DNA of 64,000 nucleotides from Castor canadensis (taxonomy: Eukaryota; Chordata; Mammalia; Rodentia; Castoridae), in contig NC_133389.1 of the NCBI RefSeq assembly GCF_047511655.1, positions 39,911,295 through 39,975,294 of the forward strand. The letters run 5' to 3'. The notes beneath the pieces were generated by a model, which worked only from the letters and a program-made list of their open reading frames with translations, was not told where the DNA came from and searched no databases. This document shows positions 1-12,596 of this stretch, one piece after another (position 1 is the stretch's first letter; every line of letters starts with the position of its first letter). Position numbers and translations under genes: made by a program.

Positions 1-961
<961 letters not shown>

Positions 962-2119
962 TCAGATTTTACACTTCTCCAGTAACTCTCAATATTCACT
1001 TTTTTTTTTGTTTTAAAAGACTGTGTCTTGTTGGTATGTTGTTCTGGGTTTAAGGAATCCACTTGCCTCAGCCTCCCAGATCTGAGCTACTATCTACAAA
1101 GATGTCACTATCCCTGTGTATTTTTCCTCAAATGGCCAAAAATAGGGGTCTCACCTCTTTTCTAATGTTAAAGCCTAGACTGACCCCTGCTCATCAGCAT
1201 TTAAATAAGCTCAACTCTCTCTCACTTTTTAGAAATCAAGCTCTGTATCTTGTCAAGTAATCTCACTCACTCCCATTCACAATAAAGTTTTTTGAGTTAT
1301 CTTTACTATACCCTTTCTGCAATCTGGTTTCTACCTTACCACCTCCCACCCCCAATCCCTCTACTTCCATTGATGCTAATCTCCAAGGTCACCAACAATT
1401 TAAGTGCATAATCCAATGAGTAATTTCTACATCTAAGTTAGCTCTCTGTAGCACTGACACTGAGGATCACTTTTAGAGACACTCCCATTCAGCCACATTG
1501 ACCTAATTTCTATGGTTATTCCTTCTTAGATTCTAGGGCTTGTTAACTCTTCTTCCAGATTCTGTTCTGAGCACTCAGGTATCCTCATTTTATAATCTCT
1601 CTACTCCCCAGGTTTTGCTTACTACTTATATTTAAGCTCGTGACTCTCCAGGGCCCAATTATATCCTAATTCTATTAAACTCTAGATTTTCATATATAAT
1701 TGAGTATTTTACTTGTGAATATTTCAAAAGCACCACAATGCTCCAAGCTAAACACATCACTAGATGTATTTGTTTTTTCTTGGTTTCCCTTTTACATGAC
1801 TAGCACCACCATTACCCAAGATGTTCAAGACTGAAACTGTAATATTACCTTCAACTCTTCCCTCACGCTCTGCTTTTAACAATGACCATACACTGCAATG
1901 TACTCTCAATGCTGAGGAATAGGATTCAGCTTTGATTTTCCCTAAGTCCCTCTACCATAAAACATGTTGATTTATTTACTGTGGCCACTTGGATTACAAG
2001 TCTCTAATAGGCCTCTAATCTTGCCTTCCTTGAATCCATTTTCTATTCCGAAGCTAAGTTCTAAACCATAAATCCATTTCATGTCATGTCACTTTGTCTT
2101 AAACCTCTGTACTTACCAA

Positions 2120-2690
2120 ACTGTGCAGCTATATGAATAGGAAATACAGGTTTTACAACTTGAGTCTCAGCTTCTTCACTAGTTTCTCTCTTACCACATC
2201 TTCCCTATTAATTCTCTACTCAAGTCAAATTGAACTACCTATAATTTCCAGAATGGCTTGTATTCCCTCACCTTCAGGACTCTGGCTTTTTCTTACGCTA
2301 TTCCTTCTACCGATTTATCTACATTTCTCCTACTCACAGTTCAAGTCTTAGCTTAGATATCTCTTCCTCCAGTAAGTGTTCCTTGAGCCTTTTAGACCGG
2401 GTTAGGTGCTGCTTTATGAGCTCCCACAGTACCCAGTGCCTACTTTTATTCTGTAATTTACTACACTAGATTACAACTGCGTCCACTACCCTTCAGACCT
2501 GAAAATTCCTTGAAGATGGAGATCCGGTGCTTACCACAATCTGTAATTTACTACACTAGATTACAACTGCGTCCACTACCCTTCAGACCTGAAAATTCCT
2601 TGAAGATGGAGATCCGGTGCTTACCGCAATATTACACATTTTGGTACTGTATAAAAAGTTGTAAGATAAGTGAATAAGTGAATAAATAGC
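2120..2690 (+). mobile_element. L2-like ancient LINE 3' fragment
   Basis: The order of weakly conserved phrases resembles the L2 3' end: a TCTTCCTCCAGTAAG-type segment, then CCTTGAGCC, CACAGTACCCAGTGCC, and an ATTCCTTGAAGATGGAGA segment. It is old and diverged, as expected for an element shared among mammals, and family assignment is from memory of the consensus. It lies antisense within the ZNF397 intron. Confidence 0.45.
2451..2630. repeat. Two-copy 90-bp tandem duplication
   Basis: Positions 2451-2540 and 2541-2630 are identical in 89 of 90 bases as read here. The one visible difference is in the tenth-last to last block (TTACCACAAT against TTACCGCAAT). The unit is part of the L2-like fragment, so this is a recent local duplication in old DNA. 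Confidence 0.95.
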
Positions 2691-2880
2691 AGGGAATTGA
2701 CACAAAGACTGACTAATTCGTGAGGGCTGATGAAAACAATGCTGCTAAAGTGAACACCTCAGGTTTAGATTAATACAAAGTGATGTGCTCATGTGCCAAC
2801 TCTGTAAATGCAATTAATTCTGCATCTCCAAACCAGAGATCTAACTTGTATAAGTTTCTTGCTAAGTTTCTATTCCTCAC

Positions 2881-3022
2881 CACTTTTAGAGGAAAGGTGA
2901 GGTTTCCAGGATGTCAGCTGTGTCTTTAGAGGATGGAGCAGGACATTTGTTGACTCTTTGGGTGCTCCGAGATATGCCAAATCCTTCCATGGCACTGCTG
3001 GTCCCTGTGGATTAGTTGGAAC
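2881..3022 (-). CDS. ZNF397: ZNF397 linker exon between SCAN and zinc fingers
   Basis: A 142-bp internal exon. The acceptor AG is at 3024-3023 and the donor GT at 2880-2879. It reads in phase 0 as VPTNPQGPAVPWKDLAYLG and continues to WKPHLSSKSG. The PQGPAVPWKDL block is typical of ZNF397-like SCAN proteins just after the SCAN domain. The exon ends with one extra G (phase 1), which joins the AT at the start of the zinc-finger exon to give Asp. Lengths and phases are compatible across all three coding exons. It probably acts as a flexible linker with no fold of its own. Confidence 0.88.
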
Positions 3023-3272
3023 CTGAAATCAGTAAACTAGGATCAGCATTGTGAGAAAATCCCTAGAGAAAATGCTTACTAAATCTCAACAGGTCAACAG
3101 ACGAAGGATAGGGAAAGAAGACCATTTAAGGGTAGAGACAGGTACGGCCCCATCATGACATCCGGGTTATGATTCAGTAAAGATACACAACTTTTCAATC
3201 TACTGTTCAGATACTACAATGCTCCAGGCTATACATTCCTTTTCCCATAACACATCTCTTCTCTGTTCCCAC

Positions 3273-3686
3273 CTGGTGCCCTGGATCATCAAACTCTCTC
3301 TCCAAATCCTCCAACAGGGTCACAGCCTCCTCACTACTTCTTGGACCATGTTGCTGAACCCAGATCTGCAGCTCCTCAGGTAGTATGCTCAAAAACTGCT
3401 CCAGTACCAGCAGGTCTAGGATCTGCTCCTTAGTGTGCAACTCTGGCATTAGCCACTGATAGCAAAGTTCCTGGAGTCGACCCAAAGCCTCCCGGGGCCC
3501 AGGAGTCTCATGATAGGAAAACTTCCTGAATTGCTGGCGAAATAATTCTTGGCAGGACTGGGTATTCCCATTCTGTTTAAATTTCTGACCCGAGGAAAGG
3601 CTATCTTCTATTTTCACTATTAGTAATTTTTGTTCTTGATGATCCTGAGGTATCAGAGTTGAAGTTGCACTAGGTTCCACAGCCAT
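3273..3686 (-). CDS. ZNF397: ZNF397 SCAN-domain exon with start codon
   Basis: 138 codons from the ATG at 3686 to the donor GT at 3272-3271. The protein starts [20 protein letters not shown]. Residues about 45-130 form a complete SCAN domain, with the hallmark segments [49 protein letters not shown] and [22 protein letters not shown] domains are leucine-rich dimerisation modules that pair with other SCAN proteins. The N-terminus and whole domain match human ZNF397 nearly residue for residue as I remember it. Without splicing, the frame runs 20-odd residues into the intron to a stop at 3207, which would give a SCAN-only protein. That could be a rare read-through isoform, but I call the spliced form because the downstream exons continue correctly. 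Confidence 0.93.
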
Positions 3687-3765
3687 TGTAGGCTGAAATA
3701 GCTTAACAAAAAGCTGAGTACAACAGGGTTCTGTGCTTGAGAAAGTTTGAGTAATCTCTTCTTTC
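3687..3765 (-). other. ZNF397: ZNF397 5' untranslated part of the SCAN exon (start of exon uncertain)
   Basis: Upstream of the start codon the minus strand has an acceptor-like stretch ending AG at 3767-3766, giving a 79-nt leader in this exon. A second candidate acceptor, a pyrimidine-rich tract ending TTTCAG, lies six bases before the ATG. The ATG context (CCTACAATGG) has a weak upstream side but a G at +4. Which acceptor is used cannot be decided from sequence alone. Confidence 0.5.
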
Positions 3766-4740
3766 CTATAGAATATAAGAACAGTGTTAACTTAAAGTAG
3801 GAAAAAATCTCTAAAAACTTTAATGAAGATAAGTCAGTCTAATAATACTGAAAGGGAGTAGGTTTGACACTATAAACAATAATCTAATGACAAACTAAAA
3901 AAATCATTTACCTCAATGTCTCTCACTGTTTAGAATTCCAATCACTGTTGGTAGAAATTTTAGAAGAAAAGGATATAATATTAACATGAATCACACAGTG
4001 AGAAATACTATTTCCTTCCCAATTCTCTTTCAATCCTGATTGTATCAAGGAGAAAAATGTCTTTAACATGTATGTAAAACTTGCTGAATGTTTTAATAAA
4101 ATATGGGGCTCAGACTCGGGCTTCCAAAGGTAATTATACTATTTAGTTAGAATTTAATAATGCTGGCTTTAACATTTTTATTTTGAGTTAGTTTTTATTG
4201 CAGCAGGTATTGTTGATTTTCATTTAAGGTAGTAATAAAACATTTCAAAAAATCACATTAAACATGAGTTGATTTAAGTAAGATATTATGGATATTTGCC
4301 ATTTTGGTCACTCACTGAATTTCTTCAGCAAACACCCAGGCACTTACTATGGGCTCTGTCCTGAGCTGGCACTGTTAGAAAGTTTTTGCTCACGAATGAT
4401 TCTACTGAGGCATTAAAAAGGAAGTAAATGCTTGCATGTGTTCAAGAGCACCTTAGATATTACAGACACAAAAGATGCAAAGAGGTCAACCTCAGTCCTC
4501 CAAAAACCTTAGCGTATGCTCGGAGTAAAAGCATTTTAAAACAAAATATGGTAGCAAATTATGTATTGAATTTTGTGAGACAGACCACACACCACCTGGC
4601 TTTTGAACGGAGGACACCCGTAAGAAGTGCATGCTCTTCAGTTTAGAGAGGACATATCAGTAAGTTTTACTGCTAATGCCTAACTTTAGAGGTTGGAATA
4701 CCGAGGATACAAATCTCTGGGGTCCTCACCAGCCTGCTGT
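3766..4740. other. ZNF397 first intron, no recognised element
   Basis: AT-rich, single-copy-looking sequence between the SCAN exon and the CpG island. Short open frames occur but show no family resemblance or repeat signature. Confidence 0.5.
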
Positions 4741-5260
4741 ATTGCTGGTGGCAGTCCCAGGGGTTCGGGGACAAGTGCGCTTCCATTGGAAAGCAGGAGC
4801 CTGACACCCGGCGTCTGCGTCCTGGGGACGCCTGGTGACACCGCCAGCGCCTCCACGGGAAAGCAGGGCTCCAAGCTGGCCTCCTTGGCGTCCCCAGGAC
4901 GCTCAGACACGCCGCCTGGACCCGCGGGCCACGAGCCGGGACCGGCAGGCCGAGGAACGGGACTCCTATAACCGGAACCCGGGCCGTGCGCCCACCCAGC
5001 CCTCCTTCCGCCCCGGGGCCCGGGTCCCTCACCGCCAAGCCCAGGAGCCGCCAGGGCGCCAGCCACAAAGACCGGAAGTGTCCCCCCGCCGCTTTCCGCT
5101 CGCGCGCCCTGGGGAGCTTCCTTCGCCCCGCCCCTTGCTCTCAGGAAGCCAATCAGCACCGGGAACTCTTTCTTCGCCCCTCCCTGGGGCCTGGGTCTCC
5201 TCCTACCCGGGGTTCTCGTTGTCGCCTCTTTCCTGGCTCATTCCATTCCCGATTTTCCAG
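4740..5260. promoter_or_regulatory. CpG-island promoter of ZNF397
   Basis: A sharply GC- and CpG-rich block in otherwise AT-rich DNA, at the 5' end of the zinc-finger gene. Visible elements are an ETS-family site ACCGGAAGTG at 5071-5080, a GC box CCCCGCCCC at 5126-5134, and a CCAAT box inside AGCCAATCAG at about 5147-5156. No TATA box is seen. Long overlapping open frames on both strands here are a by-product of GC richness. The island could fire in both directions, but I see no gene to its right. Confidence 0.8.
5033..5095 (-). other. ZNF397: Probable non-coding first exon of ZNF397
   Basis: Inside the CpG island the minus strand has a strong donor, GGCG|GTGAGG, with the last exon base at 5033. 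Its position directly downstream of an ETS site, GC box and CCAAT box is that of a TATA-less housekeeping first exon. The transcription start is an estimate; no initiator is diagnostic. Splicing from 5033 to the SCAN exon acceptor at about 3765 would remove about 1.27 kb. An additional untranslated exon in that intron cannot be excluded. Confidence 0.5.
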
Positions 5261-5299
5261 AAAACTCCTCAGGTTTCCCTGTAATTCCAGTTCTTTTTA

Positions 5300-6030
5300 G
5301 TGATCGCTGACAGATGTAAACGCATGGGATGAATGGCCTGAGCAAAAAGTAACACATTAGTCTTGATGCATCTCGCGTTGCAACAGCTTTGTGCAGTAGT
5401 TAACATTGTCGTCAATTTACAGCCAGGACGTTGCACAAAGTCAAGGAGCCTGTGATCAAGGACACTGAAGTCTCCATAATTCAAAGAGACCTTGGGATCT
5501 TCTACTCCTGCCTCTACAATGGGATTTTCCCAGTTTTCACTGTCTATTTTTTTCTTTGGCAATTTAGTAGGGGAAAAACGATCTTGAGGTTAAGATATTT
5601 CCTACTTTAAGTTTTTGACCGTTTATTGTTCTTCAGAGAAATAGCTTTCCCCATTTAAAAAATTGAGCTGTTAGTATTTATTTTACTTTATTTGTGAGAA
5701 AGTCTTACTTGCTAGGGATATCACCTCATTTGTTGCAAACGTTTTTTTTCCATTTATTTGTATTATATTATTTTAAAATGTTAATTAAAAGGATAAAAAT
5801 AATACATAGAAACAAATAATTTTTCCTTTGTGAGCTAAGAGACTTAAATAACAGATACTTGGAGACAATACCCATTAGTAGCATCCGCAGGTAGTAATAA
5901 CTAAATCTTTTTGGTGCATTTTAATGGGTTTCATTCATCATGACATTTTCATTCATATGTATAATGTACTTTGATTTAATCATTGTGAAATCACTACAGC
6001 TATTTTAAAAAATAAGAAAACAAGTAATAC
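5300..6030. other. Unannotated sequence upstream of ZNF397
   Basis: AT-rich sequence to the right of the CpG island. I see no gene, no clear repeat family and no RNA gene. Confidence 0.45.
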
Positions 6031-6039
6031 TATTTTGTG

Positions 6040-6525
6040 TTTCAGTTATCTATTGTTGGGTAATATACCACTGTAAGACTTAGTTACTATAAGTAGCAGT
6101 TTTATGGCTCACAATTCTGCATCCAAGAATTCAGGCAGGTTTCAGCAGAGATTTCTAGTATCTGCTTTTGAGATGTTATCTATGGTGGCTAGACTGGGAC
6201 TGGAAAGTCTCAGGTGGCTTCACTTACATTGCTGGGGTCTTGGTGCTGCCTTTTTGCCAGAGCTACTTGATATTCCTTGGTCAGGTATCTCTCCATTTAT
6301 CTAGTCTCTCATCTATCATACAGGAGTTTAGACTAAGTTTTCTTACATGGAGGCTGGCTTTCATGAGAGTGAAGGAAGAGGGAAGATCCTAGTTGTCTTA
6401 AAGCTTAGATCTGGAACCAGCATCACATCTCTTCTGCAGTACTCCCTTGATAAAAGGAGACTAGATTTATGGAAAGAAGAAATAGATTCTACCTTTCAAT
6501 GCGAGGCACAGTTTTTAAGAGGAAA
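6040..6525 (+). mobile_element. MaLR/MLT1-like decayed LTR
   Basis: It begins with a TATCTATTGTTGGGTAATA motif followed by CTCACAATTCTGCATCCAAGAATTCAGGCA. Further on come a GGCTGGCTTTCATGAGAG segment and a trailing stretch in the order seen in a common mammalian MaLR-type LTR. It is heavily diverged and has no coding part. The family label is from memory of the consensus. Confidence 0.4.
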
Positions 6526-6526
6526 C

Positions 6527-6597
6527 TTTTTTTTGTAGGTACTGAGGGTTTAATTCAGGGCAAGTGCTCTACCACTTGAGCCACTCTGCCAGTTCCT
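6527..6597 (-). mobile_element. tRNA-derived ID-type SINE
   Basis: Read on the minus strand it contains the tRNA-like head with A box (GTGGCTCAAGTGG) and a decayed B box, and it ends in an A-rich tail (T-run at its left side on plus). Short, old copy. Confidence 0.7.
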
Positions 6598-6608
6598 ATC
6601 ATACCTAT

Positions 6609-6635
6609 CAAAGTATGATAACCTATCATACTTTG
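6609..6635. repeat. Perfect 12-bp inverted repeat with 3-nt loop
   Basis: CAAAGTATGATA at 6609-6620 is followed by ACC and its exact reverse complement TATCATACTTTG at 6624-6635. It lies just right of an old SINE. No function is apparent. Confidence 0.9.
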
Positions 6636-6929
6636 TTATTTTTGAGTAGCCTACTCTTTTTGGAGTGGAACTATTGAAAGAGAGGCCAGTCAATTAAAAT
6701 GTTTTCAGCTGCAGCAATGAAAACTTTACTTATTGTTTAAACCACCCCCATTTTTTCAATCCTGCATAGTTACATTTGTGGAGATGAGGCCATTCCCAGA
6801 GTTGGGTAATTCAGTATCTTGACAATTAATAATCCAAGTTTCTTTCTGACCCCCCACCACTTCTCTCCCCTCCCCCAGCATCTTTCCATATTGATTTCTT
6901 CTCCAGTCTGTTTTCTCTTACGGTCTTAA

Positions 6930-7640
6930 CATAACTGGAATTCTAGGCCAGAGGCCCCATTCCTGGGGCTCCAACATGCCAGGCCCAGTCACCCACCCCA
7001 ATATGTCAAATAAAGAGATGAGAAAGTACAAGGCAGAAAAAGGAAATTTATTATTCAGAATGGGTACACCATGGCAACAGGCAAAGTTACTATGTTATGC
7101 CATCTTTGGGGTACAGACATGAGCTTCAGGTTTAAATAGAGATGTAATTGAGACAGGGTGTGAGAAGTATGCATAATTAGTGAACAGTCTCAGCTGCAGG
7201 TGTGGTCTGGTGAATAGAGATGATCAGAGGTATGGTTCAGTTGATCATCACCTCGGGATTGGTCAGGTGGGGCCTGGTCAGAATAAGAAAGTCATTGTTG
7301 CCTGGGAGATAGTTTTGACTCTTGTCACGAGATGTTATGGATCAGTCTTGTTCTTCTTAGATTCCAAGGCAGCTGTAAGGTGACTGCAGGAGAGACTGGC
7401 TCAGAGGAAAGACAGATATAACATGGAGTCAGGGATGCCAAACTTTTTATCCTGCTTTTAGTTAGCATTTGGACATTTGCAGGCCTAAGCGAGGAGTCAG
7501 TGCTTTTTAGCAAAAGCAGTTTCTAAGTACCTTTTATACTAAAGTGGCACTCTCAGTTCCAGGTTACAGATAATGTGTGAAGCAGGAATAGGGTTCACAT
7601 TTTCCTTCTGCTCTCTTTTAAGGCTAAGGAAACCTTCCCA
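6930..7640 (-). mobile_element. Possible solitary endogenous-retrovirus LTR
   Basis: On the minus strand this stretch has an AATAAA-type polyadenylation region near 7045-7055, followed by a pyrimidine/TG-rich segment and a TTTATTTGACATATTGGGG-type region, as in ERV LTR R/U5 ends. No internal retroviral genes are seen and exact ends are not resolved. Some other old repeat is possible. Confidence 0.3.
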
Positions 7641-8159
7641 CAGAAGATTTCCTCCTCATTAGCTAAAATTGCTTCCATTGCTTATGCGTAGGCAAAGGGT
7701 GTGTGTATGTGTTGGGGGAGCCTCCATGATTGGTTTATATCAATTAAGATTCGTACTCAGGGCTGAGTATGAAGAAAGCCAGCCTCTCCTCAGGCTACAG
7801 ACCCTCTGGGACAGGAGTATGAAATTAGGATTATATTCAGAAGGCAGAAAAGTGTGGTAAATAGATGAATATTGAATGTGCTTGCAACAGTAGCATCTAC
7901 GAGGCAAACCTATTCTCCTATTCAGGTAATAAAGTGAGACACTAGGAGAAATTCAGATTCCTGCCATTCCTTATAAGATGGTACACATATTTAAAAATGT
8001 CAATCAGTTACTTAGTTGCAAGAGATATAGACTACAAATTTAGAGCTGGCTTATAAGAAGGACTTGTGAAAGCCACTAAGAGCCATAGCCAACAATTTCC
8101 ACTTCCATGGCTTATTTAGCTTGCAATAGTCTCAATTATGTCAGTGCTCTCAAAGATCA

Positions 8160-8241
8160 CTTTATTGGGGCAGTACTAGGGATTGAACTCAGGGCCTTAC
8201 ACTCGCTATGCAGGCACTCTACCACTTGGGCCACTCTCTCA
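8160..8241 (-). mobile_element. ID-type SINE with 14-bp target-site duplication
   Basis: A tRNA-derived SINE in reverse orientation (A-box core CCACTTGGGCCACT, B-box core GATTGAACTC on plus). It is flanked by perfect direct repeats GCTCTCAAAGATCA at 8146-8159 and 8242-8255, the mark of L1-driven insertion. Confidence 0.85.
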
Positions 8242-8714
8242 GCTCTCAAAGATCATTCTTAACCATTCTCCTTCATCTTGCACAGGTATGGGGGCCTACT
8301 TTAATATGAAAAATCCTTGTCTCATAAATTATTGAATTGAATCCAAAGTAGGAAAATACAATTTTTATCTCCCTCCTGGTACTCTTGTTTCTGTCTTTTA
8401 TGATTGGTTTGCCAATTGTTAGATGATTTCTGCCCAAGCAAATAGTGGTGACAAGGCTCTTCATTTTGTAAAATATAAATGCTTGAATTACTTTATCATT
8501 CAATAGTGCTCTACTTAAGTGAGATAAGCACATTGAAAGTCTCTTAACTATAAACAACTATTCAATAATAAAAAAGAAAATGGTTTCTGATGTAGAAAGG
8601 AAGTGGATTATTCCCTCATTCAGCAAGCATTATGAAACATTAGTATATGTGAAACATTGGGGAAAAAATGGAGATTCAAATGACAAAGATATGCTCTCTC
8701 ACCTCCCTTACTCG

Positions 8715-8800
8715 TGTAATTTCTAGAGTATGAACTCCATGAGAGAGGGACTTGGTTTTCCAATGTTCTCTAGTGTGGCCTAGCATTGTATGGATAATTG
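8715..8800 (+). mobile_element. L2-like 3' end fragment
   Basis: The segment around TATGAACTCCATGAGAGAGGGACTTGG, followed by a CCTAGCATTGTATGGATAA stretch, resembles the L2 3' tail. Short and old. Confidence 0.35.
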
Positions 8801-9077
8801 GATAAGTGGCGAATAGAAGACAAAGCACTGGTGTTAAAACTAGTGATGGTGGGTATTGAAGAATTCAAAGGAGTCAAGCTTACAGGCAGACAATTTTCAA
8901 TAAAATGATTAGGCTATTTTAATATGAATATAGGATTTGTTTTAACCAAGTATGGTACGAGGACAAACTTTGTGACAAGTGCCTTCGAAGGAGTTTATTA
9001 CTCACAGTACCCCAGAGGATGATAGGCGTGATATTCCATGCAGGATCTCTTACTAGGAAGAGAGAGGGGGGAGTCAG

Positions 9078-9158
9078 GTGGCTGCAGATGTGGCTCAGTG
9101 GTAGAGTGCTTGCCTAGCATGCATTGAGGCCCTGGGTTTGATCCCTAGCACCTCAAAA
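9078..9158 (+). mobile_element. ID SINE
   Basis: A clear ID element with A box GTGGCTCAGTGG and B box GTTTGATCCC, close to the general rodent ID consensus. Its 3' tail has become the purine microsatellite that follows. Confidence 0.85.
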
Positions 9159-9166
9159 GACAGAGG

Positions 9167-9219
<53 letters not shown>

Positions 9220-9301
9220 AAGGGAGGGAAGGAGGGAGGAAGGAAGGAAAGAAAGAAGGAAGGAAGGATGAAGGAAGAGAGAGAAAGAGGAAAGAAAGAG
9301 A
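9159..9301. repeat. Purine (GA/GGAA) microsatellite
   Basis: About 140 bp of almost pure purine: a long GA run followed by GGAA/GAAA imperfect repeats. It grows directly out of the tail of the ID SINE to its left. Confidence 0.95.
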
Positions 9302-9947
9302 CTGGAGCTAAACCTAAGCCTTTCTTACTATAGTGGTGGAAAGTACTAAGTGGGGCTGTCCCCTACTGTGGAGGAAGTAAAGCACACATGCACAGATGTT
9401 GAGGTTAGTGGTTGAAGGGTCTGTAATAAGATTTCCAAGTGCCTGAGAAAACACTGACATAGTATATGTATAAACAGCCTTGGGTCATCAGCATGACCTT
9501 TTTACTCCAAGTTATTAAATCATCATTTGCAGAATATAAAGACTAGTCACTGCACTATCATACTCTATTACTATTATCATGATGTCACTAAGCTTTTATT
9601 TCTCAGAGACAGATAATAGATGTATTAACAGAATAAGATAATGCTTGTAGTATCCAAGACAGTAAATAAAGCCATTTTTTACTAGCTGTTTCTCTATACT
9701 TCAGTGTCAAAGAAAGCCCTTGAGGTTGCTCATGAGATTCAGATTCATTCTTTCATTTATCACTCATAGAGCAGAGGAAAAGCTCTTATTATTTTATTTT
9801 TCTCTACCTTTTGATCACTGGACAATAATCCCACCCCAGTTCTTAATCCTGTCAGCCACTTAAGAAAGATCTTCCACTATGGTTTTATTCTGTCTTGCAG
9901 GTAATTTGACAAAGATACATTCTAAGGTTAAAGGGGAAAAAAGTTTA

Positions 9948-10065
9948 GTCAGGTGGGGTGGTACATACCTATGATCCTAGCACAGGATGCTGAGGGAGGA
10001 AGATCTCATATTCAAGGTCAGCCTGGGTTACACAGTGAGACTGTGTATCAAACAAAATGAAACAA
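9948..10065 (+). mobile_element. B1-type (7SL-derived) SINE
   Basis: The B1 order is visible: GGTGGTACATACCTATGATC, then a GAGGGAGGAAGATCTC segment and CAAGGTCAGCCTGGGTTACACAGTGAGAC. It has a diverged A-rich tail. Confidence 0.8.
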
Positions 10066-10264
10066 CCCTCCCCCCAATAAACCCAAAAAAGATTGAATTG
10101 AGTATCTTTTTGTACAACTTCCTTTATTTACAATCTACCAGTTCAAAGTTTGTGATCTTGTACACAGGGACGACATTGTTGATTCTCATTATCAGGAGTG
10201 GAAATGGATATCTAAAGGGGACACTTGGGGCTAGTATTTGGAAGAGGAATGGATAAGTGGGTAT

Positions 10265-10485
10265 GGGCAGACTACTGTAATGATTAAGAGTTCTTACCAG
10301 GTTCTGGAACATGATTGGTTTGAATCTCTGGTCTCTTAATTATTACCTTGTGCAAGTTTCTTAAACTCTCAATGACTCAATTTCCTTTTCTGACAAATGG
10401 GAACAGTTATAGGATCTACCTCATAAGGTTGTTGTGAGCAAGTGTATTAATGCATGTAGAAAGTGCTCAGTGACTGTATGCTGTT
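10265..10485 (+). mobile_element. MIR SINE
   Basis: MIR core order: a GATTGGTTTGAATCTCTGG segment, CTTGTGCAAGTTTCTTAA, ACTCAATTTCCTTTTCTGAC, ACCTCATAAGGTTGTTGTGAG and GAAAGTGCTCAGT. It is ancient and shared by mammals. Confidence 0.75.
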
Positions 10486-10489
10486 GTTA

Positions 10490-12590
10490 TTTGGAGAAAG
10501 AGAGATTGAGGCGATGAGAGTGGAATCTAGAAGACCAAGCAATTCTGCAGGTCTGGTTTTTCCCAAAGGTGACAATTGCTTAGGATCTTTGTTAAAAGTA
10601 AATGCTTCTAGGCCTTCAATGATAATAGTTAGGGAGGGTTCTAGGAATGTATAGTTTCAACAGATACCCAGATGATTCTTATTATCAATTAGCTTGAGAA
10701 CTATGATGTAGTATCTAGAGTATTGATTTCAGGCTCAATACTGATCCATTCATTAAACAATTATGTCTAGACGTCTACCAACATATATCACAGACTGTTT
10801 AGATGCTGGAGATAACAAAAACTAAAACTGCCAATAATTTCTTTCTTTTTTGTCCTTATAGTTGCAATAGTCCATTGGGTTCTCATTTTAAGATGCTATC
10901 CTGACCCTTGCTAAGTGACTTGAATAAGCTATTTAAACAACAAAATTTTTTTTCTTGCCACAAAACATTTTTCATTTATTAAAGAAAAAATAAATCAGCC
11001 ATAGCCCATTGAGCTCATGTAGGAAAGAGAGATCCTCTGTCCCCACTCTCACTTTTACCCACCACCCCCACCAAGATTCATAGTAAGAGGAAGAATTCAG
11101 GCTAGGAGAAAGAAAAGTGTCGTGCTTGGTGGCTTGGTGGCAGGGAAGACAGCCACAAGGTGGCTTTATCTTTAAGTGGGCAATGGAGTTTCCAACCAAG
11201 TTTGGTTTCATTGGGTTTAGGGTTTTTGTATTTATTAGCTTGTTGGCTAGTTGCCAGGCTTAATAGGCTGTTTTGACAAATTCTGTCAAAACTCTCCCAT
11301 GAAAAGGGTAATTATAGCAGTGTAATGCAAATTCCCCAGAAAGTTATGATCAAGCACAGAAGTATCTTCATTTTGTTGATGGCTTCTTATAAGAGGATAT
11401 ATTTACCTTGCTAATGGTTTGGTTGCTTTTTTGTCAGGGGATATCAAAAGTATTTGACTGTGGTTTGAGCTAGAGTTCCATCTAACATAATTTGTGCCAT
11501 AGACTTCTAAAGTCAAAGCAGGAACTGAATTTGCTTTATTTGTTTGGTTTCTAGTAAATTAAAGAACATTGTTATTAAGGCTAAGGTAAGAATGTTATTT
11601 AACTTAATATTGTAAAAATGAATATTAAAGATAAAAACTATTTTCTTTGAATCCCATTGAGTATCTCAGTTTTTATCCTTTATTCACAGATTCTGAATTT
11701 ATCCCACACTGGGAGTGGTGGTTTACTAGTCTAGTCACTGTTTGCACATTAAATTCAGTATAAAAACCAAATATAAAAACACTGGATATATTTTGGGCAT
11801 TCCTGTTGGGAAAATTTTTTGGTGACATTTTAGATAGCTGATGCTTACCTTCGATAGCCAAAGTTATCACATTTTTGCACATTCTAAATGTGCTGTACAT
11901 TCTCAAGACTTTTGAAAGAGAGTATATTGAGTGTTTTTAGAACTATAATTTATGTTAGTACTAGGGTATGATTTTTTGAAATTATGGAAGTACAGGAATC
12001 AGGATATTTACTTACTGCTCAGCCTGATGCAATCCAGTGTCCTCTGGATTCATTTCGCTGAATTAACCCTTGAACATAATGACATTTCAATCTTTATCCT
12101 TCCTGAACTGAGCATTTTTTACTGTTGACAGCTTTTTGTAGTTTCTAAGGCACCGTTTTCCCTACCATTTCCTCCTCTTTATTTCATCTCTACCTCCTCT
12201 TTATTACCTACTATTACCTAGATACCTCTTATATTACCTCTTTATTACCTAGATAAATGTGTCTAGGCTTCTGATAAGCTTCTTCTCTCTCTACAGTCCT
12301 TCCTTGGAGGAATAATTTCACTCTTTTACTCATAAAAATGATCCCCAAATTCATATTCCATCCCTGACCTATCTACCAACTCCCAAATCTTTCTTTATTT
12401 CTAGTTTGTATGGAAATAACTCCACTAATCCTTCAACATTCACATAACCAAATCCAATTTGACTATCTTTCTCCATGCTAAATTTTATTAACCATGAATT
12501 ATTACTATAATTTTGTAGTTATTGTAAATGTACAATTAACTACATTCTTAACTTGATTTTGGTTGCACAATGTCATGACTAAGTAGAAAA
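10490..12590. other. No recognised gene or repeat
   Basis: AT-rich intergenic sequence. A small cluster of TATTACCTA/TTACCTCT-like repeats lies near 12180-12260. I see no coding or RNA gene. Confidence 0.45.
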
Positions 12591-12596
12591 CTTTGG

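Noticed and set aside
3207..3272. Extension of the SCAN frame to a stop at 3207
   Set aside because: It crosses a good donor site; the correct continuation is found at 3022. Kept only as a possible read-through isoform.
4673..5300. Several 90-157 codon open frames on both strands
   Set aside because: CpG-island composition rarely gives stops. The frames overlap each other and have no recognised domain.
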